Assembly: GCA_052387675.1 (NCBI GenBank)
Contig: JBQTIY010000009.1
Span: forward strand, 186,001-250,000
Direction of reading: 5' to 3'
Length of the DNA: 64,000 bases
Source: JBQTIY01 sp052387675
GTDB lineage: Bacteria > Planctomycetota > B15-G4
Part shown: piece after piece, positions 49,478 through 57,542 of the stretch
Numbering within the stretch: the first letter of the stretch is position 1
Layout: each line of letters opens with the position of its first letter
The notes under the pieces: model-generated
What the model was told of the DNA's origin: nothing
What the model saw: only the letters and a program-made list of their open reading frames with translations
Database searches by the model: none
Translations under genes and position numbers: made by a program

Positions 49478-50154
49478 GCGCGGACCGGGCGCCGCCACCG
49501 CGCACGGCGATCATCGTGGCGATGACCCGCCAGGGCCTACTGGGCCGCGGCAACAGCTTGCCCTGGAGCTGGCCCGAGGATTTGCGGCACTTCCAGCGCA
49601 CGACGCGCGGCCATGCCGTGGTCATGGGGCGCAAGACTTTCGACAGCCTGCATGGGCAGTTCGGCGGGCCGCTCAAGGGCCGGACGAATGTCGTGGTTTC
49701 GAAGGCGCAGGGCGGAGCTGGGCCCGACGGCCTGGAGCGCGACGGTGCGCGCTGGTTCGCCACGCTGTCCGAGGCCCTGAGCTTCGCGGCTCGGACACCT
49801 CCGCCTCCGCCCGCACCCAAGGCCTCCGCTGCGCCAGCCGCGGCCACGAACCGGCCCGTGCCCGGAGCCGGGGCGGGGGAGCAGCCTCTCGGGATGACCG
49901 TGCCGGCCGTGCCCGGCGAAGTCTTCGTCCTGGGCGGCGCCGAAATTTTCCGGCTCGCCCTGACCGAGCTGCGCCCGGCCCCGCAGCGGCTCATCATCAC
50001 CTGGGTCCCAGAGGTCCCGGCTGAGCCGGGCGATACCTTCTTTCCCTTTCAGCCGGCGCAAGCCTGGGTCAAGGAAGGCTTTCGGGCGGTCGCCTCGTGG
50101 CACGGCGAGGGCGGGGTGCTGGAGTACGGGGTCTACGAGCGCCGCCCCGGCTGA
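49474..50154 (+). CDS. folA: Dihydrofolate reductase with Pro/Ala-rich insertion
   Basis: A 226-residue DHFR reducing dihydrofolate with NADPH. The family core is clear: AIIVAMTRQGLLGRGNSLPWSWPEDLRHFQ (residues ~12-41, with the catalytic acidic residue after Trp), VVMGRKTFDSL, and VFVLGGAEIFRLAL with the NADPH-binding Gly pair. Between residues ~107 and 146 there is a Pro/Ala/Gly-rich insert (begins TPPPPPAPKASAAPAAATNR) absent from ordinary ~160-residue enzymes, probably a flexible surface loop. GTG start overlaps the thyA stop. Confidence 0.9.
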   Translation: MSADRAPPPRTAIIVAMTRQGLLGRGNSLPWSWPEDLRHFQRTTRGHAVVMGRKTFDSLHGQFGGPLKGRTNVVVSKAQGGAGPDGLERDGARWFATLSEALSFAARTPPPPPAPKASAAPAAATNRPVPGAGAGEQPLGMTVPAVPGEVFVLGGAEIFRLALTELRPAPQRLIITWVPEVPAEPGDTFFPFQPAQAWVKEGFRAVASWHGEGGVLEYGVYERRPG

Positions 50155-50298
50155 CGCAACCGGTCCGGAGCGGCCGGGCCGACGCAGCGGATCTGGGAAT
50201 TCATCGGGCGCACTCCGGCTTCACATCCGCGGTTCATCGAGCCGAAGAAGAATGCACGCGCGACAGAAGCGCGCCGTCGATCCGTCTCTGTGAGCCAC

Positions 50299-50454
50299 AT
50301 GAGCCTGAAGACCCAGCATCTCGGTGAACGTCGCTTCCTCGAGCAGCCCTGCTTCTTGGAAGCACCGACTCAGGCTGGGCATCCGCGACTCACGGCGCTC
50401 GTCGCTCTCGCGGCCATCGTCGCCGCGGCACTGCTGGCCCTCGCGATTCTCTAG
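50299..50454 (+). CDS. Possible 51-residue tail-anchored microprotein
   Basis: A short frame in the 330-nt gap between folA and the convergent aminotransferase gene. It starts MSLKTQHLGERRFLEQPCFL and ends in an uninterrupted ~21-residue hydrophobic stretch (LTALVALAAIVAAALLALAI) directly before the stop, the form expected of a single-pass, C-terminally anchored membrane peptide. GTG at 50290 in frame is another possible start. No family is recognised. An overlapping 123-codon minus-strand frame exists but lacks such organisation. Confidence 0.4.
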   Translation: MSLKTQHLGERRFLEQPCFLEAPTQAGHPRLTALVALAAIVAAALLALAIL

Positions 50455-50485
50455 CTCCGCCGCCTTCGGGCCCGCGGCCGCGCGG

Positions 50486-51781
50486 TCAGGCCGGCAGCCC
50501 CGAGCGCAGCACGCTCTCCATCGCTTCCGTGAAGCGATCGATCTCATCCAGCGTGGTGTAGACGTTTGGCGAGATGCGCAGCCCGTCCACATCCTTGTGC
50601 GCGATGGGCGTGGTGAGAATGCGGTGCTTGTCCCACAGGAAGGCGTGCAGCTTGTCGGTGGGCACGCCTTCGATGCGCACCGTGGCGAGGCCGCCGGCCA
50701 GGCCGGGCTTGAGGCTGGTGCTGAGCTTCACGCGTTCGTCGCGGATGAGCGAGCGCGCCCAGCGGTCCCGCAAGAACACTAGGCGCGCCAGTTTGCGTTC
50801 GGCGCCCATGGCGCGGTGGAAGTCGAGCGCCTGCGCGATGCCGAGGGCGGGCGCGAGCGGCCGCGTGCCCAGTTCTTCGAACTTGCGGATGTCGTTGGCC
50901 TGGGTCTCGGCGGCAGCCATGAGCGGCCAGAGCCCGGCGATCTTGTCCTTGCGCACGTAGAGCAGGCCCGTGCCGTGCGGCGCGCCGAGCCACTTGTGCA
51001 GGCTGCTGGCGTAGTAGTCGCACTTGAGCGCGCCCAGCCGGAAATCCAGATGTGCCAGGGCGTGTGCGCCGTCCACGATGACCGGCAGGCCCTTGCCGCG
51101 CGCCATCTGCACGATGCGCGCCACGGGCAGCACCTGCCCGGTGAGGTTGATCATGTGGCAGATGAGCAGCAGGCGTGTGCGCGGGCCGATGGCCTCCTCG
51201 AAGCGCTGCACGATCTCTTCGGGGTTTTCGGCGGGCACCGGCAGCGAGATCGTCTTGAGCACCAAGCCCTCGCGGCGCTCGCGCTGCCGGAAGGCATTGA
51301 GCATGCGCGGGTAATCCTGATCGCTGGTGAGGATCTCGTCGCCGCGCTGCAAGTCGAAACCGAACTGGCAGGCCTGCAAGCCCTCCGAGGCATTGCGATT
51401 GATGGCGATCTCTTCGGTCTCGGCGCCGAAGACGCGCGCCAGGCTCTGGCGCACGGCCTCCACTTGCGGCTGCTGGCTGCCGAGCAGCGCCAGCGCCGAG
51501 GGCCAGGCGTTGCACCAGTCGAGATGCCGCTTGACGGCCTCCTGCACGGGCTCCGGCGACGGACTCACGCCGCCGTTATTCAGGTTGATGACGCTGCGGT
51601 CCACGGTGTAGGACTGCGCGACTTGCCGCCAGAGATTCTCGTCCTCGGCGACCGCACCGGGCGCGACCTGCGGAGGCAGCGCGGCGAAGCGGGCCAGCAC
51701 AGCGGCGGCGGGGCGGGGCTCCAGTGCGGCGCCCGCCATGGCGACGGCCGGCAGAGTGAGGAAACCGCGGCGCGTCAGCAT
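50486..51781 (-). CDS. Tat-exported class V aminotransferase-fold (isopenicillin epimerase-like) enzyme
   Basis: A 431-residue PLP enzyme of fold type I, class V. The N-terminus MLTRRGFLTLPAVAMAGAAL is a twin-arginine signal, so the holoenzyme is probably exported folded. NLNNGGVSPSP, NRNASEGLQACQFG, VIVDGAHALAHLDF and SLHKWLGAPHGTGLLYV (with the PLP-binding Lys) resemble isopenicillin-N epimerase/cysteine desulfurase-like proteins, and NVYTTLDEIDRF the C-terminal domain. The substrate is unknown; an epimerase, lyase or aminotransferase activity is possible. ATG 51781 follows TAGAAT by 7 nt. Confidence 0.85.
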   Translation of the reverse strand: MLTRRGFLTLPAVAMAGAALEPRPAAAVLARFAALPPQVAPGAVAEDENLWRQVAQSYTVDRSVINLNNGGVSPSPEPVQEAVKRHLDWCNAWPSALALLGSQQPQVEAVRQSLARVFGAETEEIAINRNASEGLQACQFGFDLQRGDEILTSDQDYPRMLNAFRQRERREGLVLKTISLPVPAENPEEIVQRFEEAIGPRTRLLLICHMINLTGQVLPVARIVQMARGKGLPVIVDGAHALAHLDFRLGALKCDYYASSLHKWLGAPHGTGLLYVRKDKIAGLWPLMAAAETQANDIRKFEELGTRPLAPALGIAQALDFHRAMGAERKLARLVFLRDRWARSLIRDERVKLSTSLKPGLAGGLATVRIEGVPTDKLHAFLWDKHRILTTPIAHKDVDGLRISPNVYTTLDEIDRFTEAMESVLRSGLPA

Positions 51782-51788
51782 GGCGGGG

Positions 51789-51794
51789 ATTCTA
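51789..51794 (-). promoter_or_regulatory. Candidate leaderless -10 element of the aminotransferase-fold gene
   Basis: On the minus strand TAGAAT ends 7 nt before the ATG at 51781. The spacing suggests transcription starts at the start codon. Confidence 0.55.
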
Positions 51795-51833
51795 CGCCTC
51801 TCGCTGCGCGGCTGGGCACAAGGGTCCTGAGCA

Positions 51834-53345
51834 TCAGCGGTCGCGCATCCGGTAAAGGCGCAGCGTCACCGGCGGCTGCGTGCCCGGCACCCTGATGCGC
51901 TTGCGCTCCCGGGCGGCGGCGGCGATGGCGGGTTCTGCAGGGTCTTCGAGGGGTCCGAGCACGATCCAATCCACGTCGGGGTAGGCCTCGGGGAAGGCGC
52001 CGCGCAGATTGCGGTCGGTGTAGGTGGTGCGCCCAGAGAGCACCGCAAGGATCGCGCCGCGCTCGTGCAGCACGAGCGTGTCAGGCGGCGTGTTTTCGCG
52101 CAGCCAGTCGGCCACGAGGCCGTCCAGCACGGCATTGCTGGCTTTGAGCTGTGTCGGCGCCAAGCTTTCGCCGGCCAGCGCCAGCGAGGAGCCGCCGAGC
52201 AAGAGCGCGAGCACGGCCCCGGCCGTCACGACGAGCCGGCGCCGCTCGTGCCGGTGCGCCACGGCGGCCGCGGCGCTTTCCAGCGCGAAGGCCACGGCCG
52301 AGAGCAAAAGCGGGATGAGCGGCAAGAACAGGCGACCTGCGTACGTGAAGTAGCTGAGCAGGAGTGCGACGGAAGCGAGCGCGTACCAGTCCAGCGCGCT
52401 GCGCCGGCGCCACCAAGCGAAGAGCACCGCGGCGGCCAACAGTCCCGTCAGCACACGCGGCGCCCAGCCGCCTTGCCGGCCGATGGTGATCTTGCCGACG
52501 GTGTTCACGATTTCTTGTGCGTTGCTGGCGAGCCGTTCTTGCCAGCCGGCCAGGTCCACGTAGGGCGAGTCCGGGTCGCCCGGGTCGGTGCGCAAAAGCG
52601 CCGAGCTGTAGTCGAACATGAGCAACTGCGTGGAGGGGCGCTCGGCGCGCGCGGCGGCCTCGCCCGACCAGATCATCCAGGGCAGATGCACGGCGAGCGC
52701 GACCGCGGCGAGGAGCGCGCCTTGCCAGCGGCGGCCCGGCGGCGCGCTGCGCGGACGCCAAAGGTCGGCCAGCACGAGGGCCGGCAGCACGAGCAGTCCC
52801 ACGCTGCGGAAGTAGAGCGAGAGGCCCACGAGCACGGCGCCGACGAGCGCGCGGCCCAGCGGGGCCTGCCGTCCGTCGCGCGCGGGCAGCAGCAGGGCGA
52901 GGCCTGCGAAGAAGAGACAGAGGAAGGGAAACTCGCCGAAGACTTTGTTGAGCAGCTCGAGCGAGACGCGATTCAGCGCGAAGAGCAGGGCTAGGAGCGG
53001 CGCCACGACGGGCCCGTGCAGCCGGCGCAGGCAGAGCGCCAGCGCGAGGAAGGCGCCCGCCGCGAAGGCCTGGATGACGAGATTGATCGTGCGGTGGTCC
53101 CAGGTGCCGTCGCCCTGCGGCGTGAGCGGCGCGAGCAGCCACGAAAGGCCGGGCGGCCGCACGAAGAAGGGCCGGCCGAGATAGTTGTAGCCCTCACCTG
53201 CGGAGAGGCTTTGCGCCGTGAGCAGGTAGATCGCGCTGTCCACGAACTCGCCGAAGTTCTCGTCGACGAGCACGGTGACGACGAGGACGCACAGCAGCGC
53301 CAGCGTTCCCCAGAGCACGGCGGCGAGTTGTCGCTCAGAGATCAT
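51834..53345 (-). CDS. GT39-like multi-spanning membrane glycosyltransferase
   Basis: A 503-residue membrane protein with about 11 hydrophobic segments and a short soluble C-terminus. An acidic first loop after helix 1 (DENFGEFVDSAIYLLTAQSL, then GEGYNYLGRPFFVRPPGLSW) and the general layout match the GT-C/PMT-2 dolichyl- or undecaprenyl-phosphate-sugar transferases. The C-terminal ~100 residues contain LVADWLRENTPPDTLVLHERG and PDVDWIVLGP, as in other planctomycete GT39-like proteins. Probable sugar acceptor is a lipid or protein outside the cytoplasmic membrane. It follows the FAD-oxidase gene by 15 nt. Confidence 0.7.
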   Translation of the reverse strand: MISERQLAAVLWGTLALLCVLVVTVLVDENFGEFVDSAIYLLTAQSLSAGEGYNYLGRPFFVRPPGLSWLLAPLTPQGDGTWDHRTINLVIQAFAAGAFLALALCLRRLHGPVVAPLLALLFALNRVSLELLNKVFGEFPFLCLFFAGLALLLPARDGRQAPLGRALVGAVLVGLSLYFRSVGLLVLPALVLADLWRPRSAPPGRRWQGALLAAVALAVHLPWMIWSGEAAARAERPSTQLLMFDYSSALLRTDPGDPDSPYVDLAGWQERLASNAQEIVNTVGKITIGRQGGWAPRVLTGLLAAAVLFAWWRRRSALDWYALASVALLLSYFTYAGRLFLPLIPLLLSAVAFALESAAAAVAHRHERRRLVVTAGAVLALLLGGSSLALAGESLAPTQLKASNAVLDGLVADWLRENTPPDTLVLHERGAILAVLSGRTTYTDRNLRGAFPEAYPDVDWIVLGPLEDPAEPAIAAAARERKRIRVPGTQPPVTLRLYRMRDR

Positions 53346-53360
53346 GAGAGCCGCCGAGTA

Positions 53361-54641
53361 TCACTTGCGGCGCGGTGCCACGGCAGAGCGCGCGGCATCC
53401 CCGCCCGGGCGAGGCCGAAGCCGCGCGAGGTCCCAGCGACAGCGCCGGCGCTGCTCCGCGAGCCAGGGCTGGGAGGCCTCGGTGCCGCGCCCAGCCGGCG
53501 CTGCTCGCTCGTGGCCCAGCGCAGCCAGCGCCTCCTCCGCCGCCGCCGCGATGAGCGGGCCGAGGACCGGCGCAAACTTGAAGGCATGCCCGCTGCCGCC
53601 GGCCGCCACGACCACCCGCGGCCGGCCCGGAACGCGGTCGATCAGGAACTGGCCGTCGGGCGTGTCGTCGTAGAGGCACAGGCGGCCGCCACAGCGTGGC
53701 GCCTCGGCGAGCGAGGGCAGCAGCTCGGCCAAGAGCGCGCGGATCTGCGCCTCGTCTTCGGCGGGCAAGTCGCGGGGCGCGTCGGCTGCGCAATCCCGTC
53801 CGGCGCCGTGCACGGCGACTTTGAGCGTGCCGTCGGGGAGCGCGGGGAAGCCGTAGAGGCCCGTCTGGGCGATGTCCGCGGTGAAGGGCGGCAGAGCCGG
53901 CGGCCGCAGGCGTTCAGGATTAGCTGGTGCGAGCAAGAGCACCGGCTGAGCGTTGATGCGCAGCCAGGGCGCCGACTCGGGGAGCAGGCGCGGCGTCCAG
54001 ACTCCGGCCGCCACAAGAACCAGGTCCGCGCCGCTCGCCTGCAGCGCGTCCACCGACTCAATCGCGCCGGCCGCGCCTTCGTGCACCGCCACGTCTCCAT
54101 GCACGGCCGCGCCCTCGCGCACCGCCGCACCCGCCGCACGCAGCTCATCGATCAGCCAGGCCACCGTCGCGCCGCTCTCGGCCCAGCCGCCTTGCGGATT
54201 GAAGTAGCCGTCGCAGAAGCCGCCGGCCGTTGCGCGCGCGAAGAGCGGGTGCTCGCGCGCTAGGTCCGCCGCGCTGAGGCGCCGCGCCGGATGCCCGCGG
54301 CGCTTCAGCAACTCAAGGCTGTCGTGTTCGAAGCCGCCCGGCGCGAGCGCGCGCCGGGAGAGCAGCAGCAGGCCGGTCTCGTGAAAGAGCGGCGGCAGGC
54401 GCTGGCCGGCGCGGCGCGCATTCCAGGCGCGCCAGCCGCTGAGCCCATGCTCCATGAGCGCCATGGTCACTTCGTCGGCGCCGTAGTCCAGGCGCACGAT
54501 CTTGCTCAGATCGGTGGAGGCGGCCAGCGGGTGCGGCAGCGGCCCAGGATCGTGCAGGGCCACGCTATGGCCGCGGCGCGTGAGTTCGCCTGCCGCCGTA
54601 ACCCCGAAAATCCCCGCGCCGACGATGGCGATGCGAGCCAT
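53361..54641 (-). CDS. FAD-dependent amine oxidoreductase (sarcosine oxidase/DAO family)
   Basis: A 426-residue flavoenzyme. IAIVGAGIFGVTAAGELTRRG is the FAD-binding beta-alpha-beta motif; VRLDYGADEVTMALM, YFNPQGGWAESGATVAWL and VVVAAGGSGHAFKFAPVLG match monomeric sarcosine oxidase/N-methyl amino-acid oxidases. A Cys in GGRLCLYDDTPDGQF is at the family's covalent-FAD region, but attachment cannot be confirmed. About 50 basic residues at the C-terminus are extra. The upstream frame to 55577 lies opposite the next gene and is not used. Precise amine substrate unknown. Confidence 0.85.
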   Translation of the reverse strand: MARIAIVGAGIFGVTAAGELTRRGHSVALHDPGPLPHPLAASTDLSKIVRLDYGADEVTMALMEHGLSGWRAWNARRAGQRLPPLFHETGLLLLSRRALAPGGFEHDSLELLKRRGHPARRLSAADLAREHPLFARATAGGFCDGYFNPQGGWAESGATVAWLIDELRAAGAAVREGAAVHGDVAVHEGAAGAIESVDALQASGADLVLVAAGVWTPRLLPESAPWLRINAQPVLLLAPANPERLRPPALPPFTADIAQTGLYGFPALPDGTLKVAVHGAGRDCAADAPRDLPAEDEAQIRALLAELLPSLAEAPRCGGRLCLYDDTPDGQFLIDRVPGRPRVVVAAGGSGHAFKFAPVLGPLIAAAAEEALAALGHERAAPAGRGTEASQPWLAEQRRRCRWDLARLRPRPGGDAARSAVAPRRK

Positions 54642-54700
54642 GCCGGCATCATCCCTCGCCGAGCCAGGGGGAACGAGGCGGTTCTCGGCTTTCCCAGTGC

Positions 54701-54706
54701 TAGTCT
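54701..54706 (+). promoter_or_regulatory. Candidate leaderless extended -10 element (TGCTAGTCT)
   Basis: TAGTCT preceded by TGC, ending 7 nt before the ATG at 54714 of the coiled-coil membrane protein. Confidence 0.5.
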
Positions 54707-54713
54707 TCCGCAC

Positions 54714-55493
54714 ATGCAAACCGGCCTGCAGAAGTGGACGTCCTTGCTGCGCGCGGTGGCGCTGCTCGGACTGGTGGGACTTTTGGGTTGGGGTGCGCTC
54801 TCCATCCGAAATGTCATCCAGCGCGGCGAGCAAGAACTGGCGGCGCGCGCTGCCCAGGTGGTGGCGCTCGAGCGCGACTTGGCGCAGCGCGATGAGCGCA
54901 TCGCCGAACTGGGCCGCGAGCTCGACGCCGCACGCCAGCGCATCCAGGAGCTTGAGTCGGCCCTGCGGCTTTTGAAGGTCGATCACCGCGTGGCGCGGCT
55001 CTCTGTTTTGGAGCAGCGCCCGGCGCCCGAACGCCCAGGTGGCATGCAAACCGACGTGGCCTTTCAGGAACTGGACTCCGCCGGACAGCCACTGGGGCCC
55101 GAGCAGCGCGCGACGCTCGACGGCAAGGTGGCCTATGTCGATGCACTCGTGATCAAGTTCGGTGACGAGTACGTGGAACAGGGCGATGCGCTGCGCGGCA
55201 GTTCGGTGTGCCTCTTCCGACGGCTCTTCGGCGAGTTTCAGTGGCCCAGCGACGGCGTGCCGCTCGACGGCGATGGTCAGCGGCCGGTGCCCTATGGAGG
55301 CGAGACGGGCGACCCCGGCTTCGAGAGCCGCCTCTGGCAGCGCTTCTGGGATTACGCCAACGACCCGGAGCTCGCCGAACGCGCCGGCGTGCGCGCCCTG
55401 CATGGCGAAGCGCCCTACATGGAACTGCGCGCCGGACGCAGCTACCTGCTCACACTGCGCGCTTCGGGTGGCCTGAGTCTCGTCGCCGAGTAG
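54714..55493 (+). CDS. Membrane-anchored coiled-coil protein of unknown function
   Basis: A 259-residue protein with a single N-terminal membrane segment (AVALLGLVGLLGWGALSI), a ~60-residue coiled coil (ELAARAAQVVALERDLAQRDERIAELGRELD begins at ~residue 40), then a ~150-residue globular domain with VAFQELDSAG, YVDALVIKFGDEYVEQGDAL, SSVCLFRRLFGEFQWPSDGVPL and YMELRAGRSYLLTLRAS. The domain looks beta-rich and probably periplasmic; I recognise no family. Start ATG 54714 follows TAGTCT by 7 nt. Convergent with the DUF4198 gene and divergent from the FAD oxidase. Confidence 0.65.
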   Translation: MQTGLQKWTSLLRAVALLGLVGLLGWGALSIRNVIQRGEQELAARAAQVVALERDLAQRDERIAELGRELDAARQRIQELESALRLLKVDHRVARLSVLEQRPAPERPGGMQTDVAFQELDSAGQPLGPEQRATLDGKVAYVDALVIKFGDEYVEQGDALRGSSVCLFRRLFGEFQWPSDGVPLDGDGQRPVPYGGETGDPGFESRLWQRFWDYANDPELAERAGVRALHGEAPYMELRAGRSYLLTLRASGGLSLVAE

Positions 55494-55519
55494 AGGCCCA
55501 GCGCAGCCGGTGCGAGCGG

Positions 55520-56512
55520 CTAGCGCTGCTCTGCTGGCAGCACTTCGAAGGTCAGGCTGGCCCAGAGGCTCTGCCAATCCGCAGGTTCCGTCGCGGCGGC
55601 CGAGTCAGCGCGGCTTTCGGCGGGAGCGGCAGTGGTGGCGGCGTCGGCGGCGGGCGCGCGCGTCATGTGAATGGTGCGCAGCATCCAGAGGCCGGGGCGG
55701 TCGAGGCGAAAGCTGGCGCGCCCATCGGCATCGGTGCGCAGGGTTTGCTGGAAAGTCTCGGGCGGCAGGCCCTGCACGACGCTGGAGACCAGCCGGTGTG
55801 CGAGCGGCTGGCCGTCGAGCAGGAGCAGCACCGGGAGTTCATCGCCCGCGCGACGGCTGAGCGGATCGGCGAGCGGCACAAACTCCAGGCGCGCGCCGAC
55901 CGGGCGCAGAAAGGGCGAGACGGTCTCGATGGCGGCGATGCTCGCTGGTACTGGCTCGGTCGCGCCCGTCGCGCGGAGCAGTGTCTTGGCGTAGCGCGTG
56001 TAGCGCTCGCGGCCGGGCCGGTGTAGCTCGCCGGCGTCGCGGCGCCACTCCAGCACCTGCGGCAGGCCGTCGTGCAGCAAGTAGTCGTTGAACTCCTCGG
56101 CCGCGATGAGGATGTCCTTGGGGTGCGTTTCAAGCAGCACGACCCAGTCGCCGGCGGTGGGCACAAAGCTGCCCACGAGTTCGGTGCCCTCAGCGCGCAG
56201 ATCGGAGAGGCGCACGAGCTGGCGATGCTGCTCCCAGCCGCGGCTGAAGGCGGTCCACTGGGCCACGCGCGCCTCGGGCACGGGCTTGTCGCCGGCGGCC
56301 GCGTCGCCCGGGTGCGGAAACTGCATTGAGACGGCCACGGCCACATCCACCGGCTGGCCGGAAGTAGGGTGCGAGGAGCGCGGCAGGATCCAGAGGTCGT
56401 GCGCGAAGAGCGTGTCGGCGCAGGCCAGCAGCAGCAGCGCAGTCATCCCACCGCGAACGGCCTGCGCGGTGGAGCGCCAGTTCATCAGGTGCCGGGCGGT
56501 CTCGCGAATCAT
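55520..56512 (-). CDS. DUF4198-type secreted protein
   Basis: A 330-residue exported protein. The N-terminus (GGMTALLLLACADTLFAHDLWILPRSS) is a signal peptide followed by the HDLWI motif that opens DUF4198 proteins after cleavage. VVLLETHPKDILIAAEEFNDYLLHDGLPQVL, ERYTRYAKTLLRATG and GARLEFVPLADPLSRRAGDELPV are typical of the family, often linked to periplasmic handling of nickel or cobalt or to metal-responsive systems; its biochemical role is not proven. ATG 56512 has AGGAGA 5 nt upstream. The upstream frame to 56791 lies opposite the divergent CDF transporter. Confidence 0.75.
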   Translation of the reverse strand: MIRETARHLMNWRSTAQAVRGGMTALLLLACADTLFAHDLWILPRSSHPTSGQPVDVAVAVSMQFPHPGDAAAGDKPVPEARVAQWTAFSRGWEQHRQLVRLSDLRAEGTELVGSFVPTAGDWVVLLETHPKDILIAAEEFNDYLLHDGLPQVLEWRRDAGELHRPGRERYTRYAKTLLRATGATEPVPASIAAIETVSPFLRPVGARLEFVPLADPLSRRAGDELPVLLLLDGQPLAHRLVSSVVQGLPPETFQQTLRTDADGRASFRLDRPGLWMLRTIHMTRAPAADAATTAAPAESRADSAAATEPADWQSLWASLTFEVLPAEQR

Positions 56513-56625
56513 GGTCTCTCCTGATGAGGGGCCGTACGGGGCGACCGGGCGCACTCGGGCGTGTCGCATTGTGAGATCTTCGCTGGGCCAGCGGCGCGGC
56601 TGCAAATCGCGCGGCCGGCGATCGC

Positions 56626-56631
56626 TACACT
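56626..56631 (+). promoter_or_regulatory. Candidate leaderless -10 element of the CDF gene
   Basis: TACACT ends 8 nt before the ATG at 56640; no ribosome site is evident. Confidence 0.45.
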
Positions 56632-56639
56632 GGGCCGCA

Positions 56640-57542
56640 ATGAGCACGGAAGGCTCCGCCGCAGTCCAGCGAGCGCGGGGCAGTCGTCTGGCCGTGAATC
56701 TCGGCCTGCTGGCCAATGTCGTCCTGGCGGCGGGCAAGATCACGGTGGGGCTGCTCGGGCGCAGCCAAGCGCTGCTCGCCGACGGCATCAACGCGCTGAG
56801 TGACGTGGCCTACTACATCGTGGTCCGCGTGATCCTCTCGCAGGCCTACAAGCCGGCCGACGAGGACCATCCCTACGGGCACGAGCGCCTGGAGAGCATC
56901 GGCGCGCTGGTCGTGGCCACCTTCATCCTGGCGACGGGCATCGGCGTGCTTTTCGGCGCGGTGCGCAGCCTTTGGCTGGGCCCCGGCGTGGAGGGCTTCG
57001 GAGAAGCGCCGGCGCTGCTCGCGCTGTGGGTGGCGCTGGGCTCGGCCGCGCTGAAGGTTTTCCTGTGGCTGGGAACCTCGCGGCTCGCGCGGCGCACGAG
57101 CAATCCCGCACTGGCCGCGCTCACCGAAGATCATCGCAACGACATTCTCGCCTCGCTGGGTGCGGCGCTGGGCATCGTGGCCAGCCGCGCCGGCCTGCCC
57201 TGGGCCGACCCGCTCGCGGCCGGCATCGTGGCGCTGGTCATCCTGCGCAGCGGCATTGAAGTGCTGCGCGAAAGTTCCTCCGACCTCATGGGCCGCAAGC
57301 TCGATCCCGAGCTGAACGCCCGCATTGCGGGCTGGGCGGCCGCCGTGCCGGGCGTGCGCCGCGTGGAAAGCCTGCGGGCGCACAGTTTCGGGCCCTTTCT
57401 CGTGCTGAACATCACCGTGGGAGTGGATGGCGGCCTCAGCGTGATGCAGGGTGACGTCATCGCCGACGAAGTCGAACGCGTCCTGCGCGAGCGCATCGAG
57501 ATGCTGCGCGACGTACACGTGCATTATCATCCGGCCCCGTGA
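56640..57542 (+). CDS. Cation diffusion facilitator (CDF) family transporter
   Basis: A 300-residue metal/proton antiporter with about six hydrophobic segments and a cytoplasmic C-terminal domain (MGRKLDPELNARIAGWAAAVPGVRRVESLRAHSFGPFLVLNITVGVD begins at ~residue 219). The second-helix metal site reads ADGINALSDV, with Asn where His or Asp is usual; the fifth-helix site DHRNDILASLGA keeps HxxxD. The extruded metal cannot be predicted from this. ATG 56640 follows TACACT by 8 nt. The stop overlaps the molybdopterin oxidoreductase start (GTGA), and the gene is divergent from DUF4198. Confidence 0.88.
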   Translation: MSTEGSAAVQRARGSRLAVNLGLLANVVLAAGKITVGLLGRSQALLADGINALSDVAYYIVVRVILSQAYKPADEDHPYGHERLESIGALVVATFILATGIGVLFGAVRSLWLGPGVEGFGEAPALLALWVALGSAALKVFLWLGTSRLARRTSNPALAALTEDHRNDILASLGAALGIVASRAGLPWADPLAAGIVALVILRSGIEVLRESSSDLMGRKLDPELNARIAGWAAAVPGVRRVESLRAHSFGPFLVLNITVGVDGGLSVMQGDVIADEVERVLRERIEMLRDVHVHYHPAP

